Source of the DNA: Phormidesmis sp963789215
GTDB lineage: Bacteria > Cyanobacteriota > Cyanobacteriia > Phormidesmidales > Phormidesmidaceae
Reading direction: 5' to 3'
Length of the DNA stretch: 64,000 nt
Assembly (NCBI GenBank): GCA_963789215.1
Contig: CAWBJY010000002.1
Location: 434,001 to 498,000 of the forward strand
The translations under genes and the position numbers were made by a program. The notes under the pieces are model-generated. The model was not told the origin of the DNA and did no database searches. It was given only the letters and a program-made list of their open reading frames with translations. Shown here piece after piece: positions 18,141 through 25,837 of this stretch. How positions within the stretch are numbered: position 1 is the first letter of the stretch; each line of letters starts with the position of its first letter.

Positions 18141-18356
18141 TTAGATTATTTGCTCTTGGTAAAGTTCTTGGATGAGGTGGAGGCGATCGCACAGGTACTG
18201 CTTAACCTGCCGACGCTCCTGTGAAGAGAGGGTTGTGCGATCATCAATTTTACGAACGAAGGTGTTGATTTGATCGGCGGCTGCGGGTCTTTGCTTTGGC
18301 TGCCCAGGTGCTTCGTCAACTACAGACCAGGTGAGTCTCATTAGGCGAGTATCCAT
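18141..18356 (-). CDS. Small conserved-looking protein of unknown function
   Basis: A 71-residue frame starting at ATG (18356) with a GAGG ribosome-binding sequence eight bases upstream. The protein has an N-terminal beta-like segment MRLTWSVVDEAPGQP and a helical C-terminal half RRQVKQYLCDRLHLIQELYQ. No signal peptide or membrane segment is visible. I do not recognise the family. The good ribosome site, HIP1 content and lack of overlap argue for a real gene. Confidence 0.5.
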   Translation of the reverse strand: MDTRLMRLTWSVVDEAPGQPKQRPAAADQINTFVRKIDDRTTLSSQERRQVKQYLCDRLHLIQELYQEQII

Positions 18357-18784
18357 TATTTCTGCCTCGTTGATAAGGTCGTCTTAATTCTTTAGCCACA
18401 TCAATAGAACCCTATATCTGCATACAAAGTGCGGTGTGCTTAATCCAAAGTATTAATGAAAAGTTTCTCTTGCGCTTAGAAGACTGAATAGGCGAAGAGA
18501 AATGAACTATTGTTTCGTCGGTGCTGGTTCTTCTCAGGAAGCTACGGTGGGCCTTTCTATTAGTTAGCGGCTGTAGAGTCTTGGTGCAGTCGGAGCCAGC
18601 AGCGGCCCAGTCCTTTGAGCGCGGCGTAAGTTTATGCCGCGTCTGGTAAGAATTTCTAAGTTGTTGGGTTCGAGGGTGCGGGCTTGGGTGTAGAGCTGGA
18701 TAGATCCAGAGAGATTGCTCTAGGTTTGGTTTGCGAGGATCTCTGCTTTGAGTGCGATCGCCAGGCTCTATTTATCTGCAAGCT
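18357..18784. other. Intergenic region with a possible TPR remnant
   Basis: About 430 bp between the small 18141 gene and era. The right-hand part contains the degraded TPR-like minus-strand frame described separately. At 18765-18794 a 13-base unit (GCTCTATTTATCT) is tandemly duplicated with a 17 bp period and runs across the era stop codon. No terminator with a T tract is visible for era. Confidence 0.45.
18564..18770 (-). pseudogene. Degraded TPR-repeat fragment
   Basis: Reading the reverse strand, one frame gives AEILANQT, then a TAG stop (18722-18720), then SNLSGSIQLYTQARTLEPNN followed by LEILTRRGINLRR, and a stop at 18566-18564. The pattern of a small residue, LYTQA, LxPNN, LExLxxRG closely resembles one tetratricopeptide repeat. 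There is no start codon or ribosome site and the frame is interrupted, so this looks like the remains of a TPR protein gene left next to era. Chance resemblance in so short a segment is possible. Confidence 0.33.
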
Positions 18785-20104
18785 CTATTTATCTATTTTG
18801 TAGCCAAACTCAGATAGATGAGTTCGTGACTGTCGCCAGCGCTCTTGCACACGGACAAATACTTCTAGATATACTTGGCCAGCTACTAGCTTCTGCATTT
18901 GCTGCCGGGCTGCGCTGCTAATTGCTTTCATCATTGCGCCCCCTTTGCCGATGAGAATGCCTTTTTGCGATTTGCGCTCTACGTTGACGGTGGCCAGGAT
19001 ACGGGTGATTTTTTCATCTTCTTCTACTTTGTCGATGGCGATCGCAACTGAATGCGGCACTTCCTCTCTCGTATGTAGCAGCACCTGCTCACGAATTAGC
19101 TCGCCCATAATGAACCGCTCTGGCTGGTCGGTTACTAAATCTGGTGGATAGTAATATGGCCCTGGCTCTAAGCGCTCGATTAGCTTTTCTTGCAGCGTAT
19201 CAATGCCCTCTCCCGTTAGCGCGGAGAATCTTACGACCGTCCAGTCATGCTCAGCCGCTAACGATTCGTAGCTGTCTTTAACCGCTGCTGCTTTGCGACC
19301 GCTCTCTGAAAGCGCGTCAATTTTGTTGATGCCTAACACAACTGGGCCGCTGGTTTTGGCTACTAAATCGGCTACGAACAGATCGCCTTTGCCCGCTAAC
19401 GCCGTTGCTTCTACTACGAACAAAACAACGTCTACTGAGTTGATTGCGATGCGAGCGTTTTGCACGAGGACTTTGCCCAGTTCGTGATGGGGTTTGTGAA
19501 TGCCCGGCGTGTCTACAAAAATCATCTGCGCTTGCGGCGTGGTGACAATTCCCTGTAGACGGTTGCGCGTGGTTTGGGCAATCGGTGAGGTGATGGCAAT
19601 TTTTTGCCCGACCAGCAGGTTCATCAGTGTGGATTTGCCGACGTTGGGGCGACCGACGATGCTGATAAACCCAGAGCGGAAGTCGGGCGCGGCGGTGGGG
19701 ATAAGTCCCTGGCTGATATGGGGTTTGCCCTTAATCTCAATATTCTCGGCGGCAGGGTTATCTAGCGGCACAATTGGATAGCTGCCGGACTGATCTAACT
19801 GCGTGGAATCGGTTTTTCTAGGCTGTGCTTTGTCTGAGTTCAGGTTTTTATCTGACTTTAAGACAGGGCCACCCTCACCTTTTAGCATGGGCTTGGGCGT
19901 TGCAATTGGCTTGTTCTTTACGCCTTTGTAACGCGGTATTGAACGCTTCTCTGAGTGATTATCCGCGCCCTGATAGCCGCCTTTTTTAGGGCTATCACTA
20001 CCTGCGTATCCCTTTTTGCGACCTTTGGCTGGCTTGCCTTTAGCGCCACCGGCTGCCTGCTGCCAAGGATTTTGACTGTCGCCTCGGTCGTTATTCTGAC
20101 TCAT
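18785..20104 (-). CDS. era: GTPase Era with long disordered N-terminal extension
   Basis: The ATG at 20104 overlaps the TGA of the upstream yjbQ gene as ATGA, indicating translational coupling; it gives 439 residues. The GTPase has G1 GRPNVGKST (about 151-159), DTPGIHKP (G3) and GINKID (G4). A C-terminal KH domain carries the GKGGAMMKAI loop. Era binds the 3' end of 16S rRNA and aids 30S maturation. Typical Era is about 300 residues. Here about 140 extra residues precede the GTPase, rich in Lys, Gly, Ser, Asn and Pro, with no predicted fold. A more distant start (20170) is unlikely. Confidence 0.95.
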   Translation of the reverse strand: MSQNNDRGDSQNPWQQAAGGAKGKPAKGRKKGYAGSDSPKKGGYQGADNHSEKRSIPRYKGVKNKPIATPKPMLKGEGGPVLKSDKNLNSDKAQPRKTDSTQLDQSGSYPIVPLDNPAAENIEIKGKPHISQGLIPTAAPDFRSGFISIVGRPNVGKSTLMNLLVGQKIAITSPIAQTTRNRLQGIVTTPQAQMIFVDTPGIHKPHHELGKVLVQNARIAINSVDVVLFVVEATALAGKGDLFVADLVAKTSGPVVLGINKIDALSESGRKAAAVKDSYESLAAEHDWTVVRFSALTGEGIDTLQEKLIERLEPGPYYYPPDLVTDQPERFIMGELIREQVLLHTREEVPHSVAIAIDKVEEDEKITRILATVNVERKSQKGILIGKGGAMMKAISSAARQQMQKLVAGQVYLEVFVRVQERWRQSRTHLSEFGYKIDK

Positions 20105-20556
20105 GAGGACTCGGTTCCGGTAATGTGAACGACGACTTCGCGGGTGTGAGGGCGATCGCGATGCTCCCACAGATAAATTCCTTGCCAGGTGCCTAGCGCT
20201 AGCCGTCCGTTCATAATCGGAATCTGCTCAGAGGTGTGGGTCAGCGCGGAGCGGATGTGGGCAGGCATATCGTCTGGCCCTTCGTCGCTATGGCGGTAGT
20301 AGTTGCCTTCGGGCACTAGCTTCGCTAAGAACGTCTCCATATCTAGCAGTACGTCAGGATCTGCGTTTTCTTGAATGACTAGGCTAGCAGACGTGTGACG
20401 CAAGAAAACTGAGCATAGACCGGTACGGACGCCTGAAGCGCTGACGGCCTCTTGTAGCTTGTGCGTAAATCGGCCCAAAGACTTGCCCTGCGTCTTGAGC
20501 TGGAGCACCTGCTGATAATGGGTTTGCTGAGCGGAAGACGTACTCTGAGTCGCCAT
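20101..20556 (-). CDS. yjbQ: YjbQ/UPF0047 family protein
   Basis: The 151-residue protein matches the YjbQ family: GLCSVFLRHTSASLVIQENADP, the NYYRHSDEGPDDMPAHIRSAL block with conserved histidines, GTWQGIYLWEHRD and a C-terminal VVVHITG. Members form trimers and have been reported to have a weak secondary thiamine-phosphate synthase activity; the true role is unclear. Its stop overlaps the era start by ATGA, so the two genes form one translational unit. Confidence 0.93.
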   Translation of the reverse strand: MATQSTSSAQQTHYQQVLQLKTQGKSLGRFTHKLQEAVSASGVRTGLCSVFLRHTSASLVIQENADPDVLLDMETFLAKLVPEGNYYRHSDEGPDDMPAHIRSALTHTSEQIPIMNGRLALGTWQGIYLWEHRDRPHTREVVVHITGTESS

Positions 20557-20629
20557 TTTAAATAGATATACCGAATTGCTTGCTAACGCTCAGTCTATCT
20601 CACTAGTGGAGTGGACGTTGTGAGGTTCG

Positions 20630-21739
20630 CTAGCTGTTCGCTACCATTTGCTGACCTAAATAAGTTGCGATCGCAGCGGCAATCTCTGCCTGACCGTTTT
20701 TGTCTAGCTTTTCTGACGTTTGAGCGGGGTGCAAATCGTCTGTAATGAAAGACCAATCGCCATCGAAAAAGTCTTCGGCTTCTACAATTTTGTGCGGCGC
20801 GTAGTTCTGGATATTGTCGATGAGAATTTGCGCTTCGGCGAAGCAGTCGCGGGTGATGGTGATGATGCCTTTGTCTAGCAGGCAGGCTTCGGCAAAAGTG
20901 CTGTAGCCGGGCTTAGAGACAATGCGATCGCACATCACCATCCAATCGACCGGGCGCATGGCGCGATCGCTCACTTGGTACAAATTCGGCAGCACCGGCG
21001 CTTTGGTATCGAAGGTGATGAACTGCCAGTCGGGAAATTTCTTTAGGGCATCGTAAGGAATCTTTGAAAGGCCTAAGCCGCCAAAGGTTAGCAGTACTGT
21101 GCGCTCAGGCGGTACGTCGCTGGCCATGATTTTGCGCAGGTACTCGGCGGTGTACTTGGGAATACCGCCGGTCAGCCCCACGTCTGTAACGTTAGGGAAA
21201 GCGGCCATTGGCTCGTGGAAAGGCAGGCGGAAAGTGCGATCGCCTTGAGCAAAGCAGTCTCCGATCCACTCGACTACTGGCTTAAATTCATCGCCCCAGG
21301 GCTTATAGATAAAGTCCCAGCCAAAGTTGCCCATCATCCAGCAGGGGACGCCTGCGGCTTTGGCAATTTTGGGCATGAGCGGTGGAATGTCGGCCAGGAC
21401 GAGATCTACGTTTTGCGATTGTAAGTAATCCGCTTCTGCTGCAATAATTCGATCTTCGGCCGCTTGGATGGCCTGCACCTCAAGCAACGTTGAGGCCTTG
21501 TCCATCGTTAGGCTATCGCTTTGCAAGACGCCAATATCGACGCCGACCGGATAATGCGCGTAGTCGCCGATTAAATAGCTATCGAGCAACCATTTGGGCG
21601 CTCTAGTCGCCATGATGAGCTTTAGCGGAATGCCGGCTAGCTTACACCGCTGTCGAACCTCGGTGGCAACGGAGGCCGCGCGGGTGGCGTGGCCAAACCC
21701 GTGATTAGTCACAGCGATATAAAGCGTAGGCATTGGCAA
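20630..21739 (-). CDS. GT-B fold glycosyltransferase-like protein
   Basis: The 369-residue protein opens with YIAVTNHGFGHATRAASVATE, the glycine/histidine nucleotide-sugar loop typical of GT28/GT1-like and arabinokinase N-terminal domains. A second Rossmann half contains VLLTFGGLGLSKIPYDAL, then DWMVMCDRIVSKPGYSTFAEACL, which resembles the MurG/MGT acceptor-donor binding helix. No signal peptide is seen. Donor and acceptor cannot be read from sequence. It is probably cytoplasmic or peripheral. It follows ftsH on the same strand after a terminator. Confidence 0.75.
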   Translation of the reverse strand: MPMPTLYIAVTNHGFGHATRAASVATEVRQRCKLAGIPLKLIMATRAPKWLLDSYLIGDYAHYPVGVDIGVLQSDSLTMDKASTLLEVQAIQAAEDRIIAAEADYLQSQNVDLVLADIPPLMPKIAKAAGVPCWMMGNFGWDFIYKPWGDEFKPVVEWIGDCFAQGDRTFRLPFHEPMAAFPNVTDVGLTGGIPKYTAEYLRKIMASDVPPERTVLLTFGGLGLSKIPYDALKKFPDWQFITFDTKAPVLPNLYQVSDRAMRPVDWMVMCDRIVSKPGYSTFAEACLLDKGIITITRDCFAEAQILIDNIQNYAPHKIVEAEDFFDGDWSFITDDLHPAQTSEKLDKNGQAEIAAAIATYLGQQMVANS

Positions 21740-21852
21740 CTATTGGCGATGGATCAAGCTTAAAGAGAAACGAGTCAAAAGCGAAGTTTTTATAAGGATG
21801 AATGCCCAAATAGTATTAGTTGATACCAAATCTCGTGGGTAAAGCAGCAGAC

Positions 21853-21885
21853 AAAAAAAGCCCACCGACTAACGGCGAGCTTTTC
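21853..21885 (-). terminator. Rho-independent terminator after ftsH
   Basis: On the minus strand a 10 bp stem (AAGCTCGCCG / CGGTGGGCTT, two G-U pairs) with loop TTAGT is followed directly by a T tract of about five. It lies about 85 bases after the ftsH stop and before the glycosyltransferase gene, so it separates their transcripts. Confidence 0.75.
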
Positions 21886-21967
21886 TTGTCTATAGCTATT
21901 TGGCTTTGCAGGTTGAGAAAACGTTCCGATTGCCGGTTGGTTCTCCGGATCTAACGCTCAGGCTATT

Positions 21968-23854
21968 TTATAGCTGAGGCACAAATCTCTCTTTGTCGGG
22001 CACAACGGTGTACTCACCAACGATTTCGCGGAATTCGTCGCCGCTGATGGACTCTTTTTCAATGAGTAAATCAACTAGACGATCGATTACTTCGCGGTTC
22101 TCGCGGATGATGTTACAGGCGTTCTCGTAGCACTTGGCGACGATGTCGTGCACGGCGGTGTCAATGCGAGCAGCAACTTCTTCGGAGTATTGAGAGCGAC
22201 TAAAACCGCCCCCCAAGAAGACTTCGCCTTGCTCTTGCTCTAGGGCAAGCTGGCCCAGTTCGGACATGCCGAATTTGGTGACCATTTGGCGAGCCATGCT
22301 AGTGACCTGCTGTAAGTCGTTACCCGCGCCTGTTGTGATTTCTGAGTCGCCAAAGATCATGTCTTCAGCGGCGCGACCACCTAAGGCGCCAGCAATGCGA
22401 GCTTTGAGCTGAGCGCGAGAAATCAACATCGCATCTTCACTAGGGGTAAACCAGGTAAGACCCTGAGCTTGGCCGCGAGGAATTAACGTTACTTTCTGTA
22501 CGGGGTCGTGGCCCTTAATGAGCGTACCGATAATGGCATGGCCAATCTCGTGGTAAGCAATCAAGCGCTTGCTTTTGCCGTCGGTGAGTGGGGTGCCTTC
22601 CATCCCAGCTACTACGCGGTCGATGGCGTCGTCAATTTCGGCCATGGTGACGGCTTCTTTACGGCGACGGGCGGTGAGAATAGCGGCCTCGTTGAGGAGG
22701 TTTGCCAGGTCTGCACCGGTAAAGCCAGGGGTGCGGCGGGCGATCGCATCCAAAGAAATATCGTCAGCAACTTTCTTATCGCGAGCATGGACTTCTAGCA
22801 CTTCGCGGCGACCTTTAATATCGGGCGGATCGACCGATACCTGACGGTCAAAGCGACCGGGACGCAATAGCGCTGAGTCGAGCACATCAGCCCGGTTGGT
22901 TGCGGCAATTACGATGATGCCGGTGTTGCCCTCAAAGCCGTCCATTTCGGTTAGCAGCTGGTTGAGCGTTTGCTCTCGCTCGTCGTTACCGCCGCCGATG
23001 CCTGCACCACGAGAGCGACCCACGGCGTCAATCTCGTCGATAAAGATAATGCAAGGGGCGTTGTCTTTGGCCTTCTTAAACAGGTCGCGGACGCGGGATG
23101 CACCCACCCCGACAAACATTTCTACAAACTCAGATCCTGAGATGGAGAAGAAAGGCGTACCAGCTTCACCGGCGATCGCCTTAGCTAAGAGCGTTTTACC
23201 TGTACCGGGAGGGCCAACGAGCAGCACACCTTTAGGAATGCGAGCGCCAATAGCTGTAAAGCGCTCAGGCTTCTTTAAGAAGGTGACTACTTCTTGTAAT
23301 TCTTCTTTGGCTTCTTCGATACCGGCTACGTCGTCGAACATGACGCCTGTATTCGCTTCCATCATGAAGCGGGCTTTAGACTTGCCAAAGTTCATTGCTT
23401 GACCTGGGCCACCGGCTCCACCGTTAGAGCGACGGAACAAGAAGAACAGACCCCCAATCAGCAGAACAGGAAACAGCAAGTTGCCCAGAATACCGACGAT
23501 TGCGCCGTCGTTGCGAGGCTTGTGAGAATCTAGCGCAATGTTAGAAGAGCGAAGGCGCTCGACGAGTTCGGGAGCATTGCCGGGAAGGTCAACGCGCCAG
23601 CGCTGAACTTTGTTGTCGATTTGTGGATCGACGGCCTCGATGATAGCCGTTTTGCCATTTTCGTAGAAATCTACGGAAGTAACGCGACCGGCGTCTAGAT
23701 AATCCAAAAATCGTCCGTAGGTCATGCTAGTACTAGCAGTATTACGGCCTGTGTCTGCGGGACTGGGGCTACCGACGGAACTCTGCCAAAGGAAAAATCC
23801 AACCACTAATAGGGGCAGTGTCCACAGTAGGGCAGTTCTCCAAGAAAATTTCAT
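21968..23854 (-). CDS. ftsH: ATP-dependent zinc metalloprotease FtsH (Slr0228/FtsH2-type)
   Basis: The start at 23854 gives 628 residues beginning MKFSWRTALLWTLPLLVVGF, as I recall the start of Synechocystis Slr0228 (FtsH2); a frame extension to 23935 lacks support, and AGAGG lies 10 bases upstream of the chosen ATG. Two transmembrane helices flank a lumenal/periplasmic domain. The AAA module has Walker A GPPGTGKT, Walker B IIFIDEID and the SRH ATNRADVLDSALLRPGRFDR. The protease carries the zinc motif HEIGH. In cyanobacteria FtsH2 forms hetero-hexamers with FtsH3 and degrades damaged D1 in photosystem II repair. Residue identity along the whole length supports this assignment. Confidence 0.96.
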   Translation of the reverse strand: MKFSWRTALLWTLPLLVVGFFLWQSSVGSPSPADTGRNTASTSMTYGRFLDYLDAGRVTSVDFYENGKTAIIEAVDPQIDNKVQRWRVDLPGNAPELVERLRSSNIALDSHKPRNDGAIVGILGNLLFPVLLIGGLFFLFRRSNGGAGGPGQAMNFGKSKARFMMEANTGVMFDDVAGIEEAKEELQEVVTFLKKPERFTAIGARIPKGVLLVGPPGTGKTLLAKAIAGEAGTPFFSISGSEFVEMFVGVGASRVRDLFKKAKDNAPCIIFIDEIDAVGRSRGAGIGGGNDEREQTLNQLLTEMDGFEGNTGIIVIAATNRADVLDSALLRPGRFDRQVSVDPPDIKGRREVLEVHARDKKVADDISLDAIARRTPGFTGADLANLLNEAAILTARRRKEAVTMAEIDDAIDRVVAGMEGTPLTDGKSKRLIAYHEIGHAIIGTLIKGHDPVQKVTLIPRGQAQGLTWFTPSEDAMLISRAQLKARIAGALGGRAAEDMIFGDSEITTGAGNDLQQVTSMARQMVTKFGMSELGQLALEQEQGEVFLGGGFSRSQYSEEVAARIDTAVHDIVAKCYENACNIIRENREVIDRLVDLLIEKESISGDEFREIVGEYTVVPDKERFVPQL

Positions 23855-24182
23855 AACTCGGTGGCCTCTGTTAAATAGATGTGTCGTAGGCTTTGCCCGA
23901 TCAATGGCAAACTCTACGAGCCGCTGCTGTCTCATTAGCTACCGGTTTCAGCAACTTGGAGAAATGGCTGGCCGGGACTAACTGGAAGCGAGCGGTGCTC
24001 ATAGCTTGCTCGCTCAATTCGCTGAGTTATCAGGTTGATGAGCGATCGCAAGTTTTATGAGACTTGTCTTTACTAAATTTAACGTAATTTCTCAGCATCC
24101 AGCAAAGAATATTTGCAATTGGCTGGCGATATAGTCCTGAAGGTCGAGATCCTGAAGATCGAGATCGGGAATCTGGCGGTTG
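23855..24182. other. Leader region between gltX and ftsH
   Basis: About 330 bp. It contains the presumed ftsH promoter and 5' leader on the minus strand, an HIP1-type element near 24045, and a two-copy 15 bp tandem duplication (24136-24165, CCTGAAGGTCGAGAT / CCTGAAGATCGAGAT) close to the gltX stop codon. No gene is visible. Confidence 0.5.
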
Positions 24183-25631
24183 CTATGCGCTAGCGATTTC
24201 AATAGCTTTTTCTAAGCGCTGCTGGTCGAATCCTCGCTTGTGCAAAATTACCCAGGACTCGACTAAATCGGGGCCTTGCATATCTCCCATTAAGGCGGCT
24301 CGAAGCGATCGCATAATCAACCCCTTCTTTACGCCCTGCGCCTTCGTCACCTGATTGATCACTGCTTTTGCTTCGTCTGGCCCGTCGATCGCCGAGTCCT
24401 TTAGCGCATTCACCACCGCCTGCATGGCATCGGCTACACCTTCACCCTGTAGCTGCTCCTTGGCCTTATCGCTAAATTCTAGCGTTGGCGTGGCAAAGAA
24501 ATGTCCGAGTTCCACACAGTCCTTTAGCCGGGTTAGGCTGGGCGCAATCATGGTCGTCAGCGGCATCAGCCAAGCTTTATCCGCTGTCTCATCAAAGCCA
24601 TAGCCCGCTTCATTCCAGTAAGGCATTAACATCGGCAGCAGTTCTTCGGCGGGCTTTTCGTGCAGATACTGACTGTTAACCCAATCAAGCTTGTCCCAGT
24701 CAAACTTTGCCCCGGCCTTATTCACCCGGTCAAAGCTAAACAGCTTCGCTGCTTCGTCTAGCGTAAATAGCTCCTGCGCGTCTGGTGCCGACCAGCCCAG
24801 CAGCGTCATGTAGTTTACTAGCCCTGCCGCTGTGAAGCCCATTTGCTTAAAGTCATCAACCGAAGTGACGCCATCGCGCTTAGATAGCTTCGCGCCGGAC
24901 TCGTTTAAAATCAGCGGCGTATGCGCAAACTCAGGCACCGTCATCCCCATCGCCTCGTAGAGCAAAATCTGCTTTGGCGTATTGCCCACATGGTCTTCGC
25001 CGCGAATCACGTGGGAGATTGCCATGTCCGCATCGTCCACTACGACCACAAAGTTATAGAGTGGCTGGCCCACATCGCCTTTTGAAGCCGTTCTAGCCAC
25101 CACCATATCGCCGCCAAGATCTTGACCCTTCCAGCTCACATGACCGCGCACCAAATCGTTCCACTTGATCTCGCGCTCGTCATCAATCTTGAATCGAATT
25201 ACCGCTTGCCGCCCTTCAGCCTCAAACTGTTCGATCTGCTCGTTAGTTAACTTGCGATGCTGATTGTTATAGCGGGGCGCTTCCTTGCGAGCCTGCTGCT
25301 GCTCGCGCATCTTGTTCAGCTCATCTGGCGTTTCGTAGGCTCGGTATGCCAGTCCTTTATCTAGCAGTTCCTGAATTTTCTCGCGGTACATTTCCATTCG
25401 CTGCGACTGATAGAAGGGGCCTTCATCCCACTCCATGCCCAGCCACTTCAGTCCGTCTAATATATTTTCGGTAAATTCAGGCTTCGACCGCTCTAGGTCG
25501 GTGTCTTCAATTCGCAACAGAAACTTGCCGCCTTGAGCGCGGGCAAAGAGCCAGTTGAAAACGGCCGTGCGAGCCGTGCCGATGTGTAGATTTCCGGTAG
25601 GACTTGGCGCAATGCGAACGCGAACAGACAT
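24183..25631 (-). CDS. gltX: Glutamyl-tRNA synthetase
   Basis: The 482-residue class I synthetase begins VRVRIAPSPTGNLHIGTART, containing the HIGH-type motif, and carries the KMSKS-type motif as KLSKRDG. Other family blocks include FLLRIEDTDLERSKPE and VIRGEDHVGNTPKQ. It charges tRNA-Glu and, in cyanobacteria, normally also mischarges tRNA-Gln for the transamidation route, as well as feeding 5-aminolevulinate and chlorophyll synthesis. Length is normal. It is the first minus-strand gene before ftsH. Confidence 0.97.
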   Translation of the reverse strand: MSVRVRIAPSPTGNLHIGTARTAVFNWLFARAQGGKFLLRIEDTDLERSKPEFTENILDGLKWLGMEWDEGPFYQSQRMEMYREKIQELLDKGLAYRAYETPDELNKMREQQQARKEAPRYNNQHRKLTNEQIEQFEAEGRQAVIRFKIDDEREIKWNDLVRGHVSWKGQDLGGDMVVARTASKGDVGQPLYNFVVVVDDADMAISHVIRGEDHVGNTPKQILLYEAMGMTVPEFAHTPLILNESGAKLSKRDGVTSVDDFKQMGFTAAGLVNYMTLLGWSAPDAQELFTLDEAAKLFSFDRVNKAGAKFDWDKLDWVNSQYLHEKPAEELLPMLMPYWNEAGYGFDETADKAWLMPLTTMIAPSLTRLKDCVELGHFFATPTLEFSDKAKEQLQGEGVADAMQAVVNALKDSAIDGPDEAKAVINQVTKAQGVKKGLIMRSLRAALMGDMQGPDLVESWVILHKRGFDQQRLEKAIEIASA

Positions 25632-25837
25632 AAAGCTATCGGTGATAAACGGCGGTGAAGAGTTGCAGTCTATCAGGGTACTACAGGCTATAGATTGGGG
25701 CTACGGCCTAGAGTTAGAGCGACAACCCACATCTTGACTGAATAGAAACAGCGCAAAGCAGCCATCTGCCTACTGACTTCTACTCAAACAATATATCTAG
25801 CTATAGTGATAGTCATCTAAGCTTAGCGATCCACTGC

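Noticed and set aside
18661..18690. GGTTCGA near 18667 as a possible tRNA T-loop
   Set aside because: Flanking bases do not form a five-pair T stem and no acceptor or anticodon arms are visible.
22896..23402. Long open frame antisense to ftsH
   Set aside because: It mirrors the codon pattern of the AAA domain on the other strand; typical shadow of a GC-rich conserved gene.
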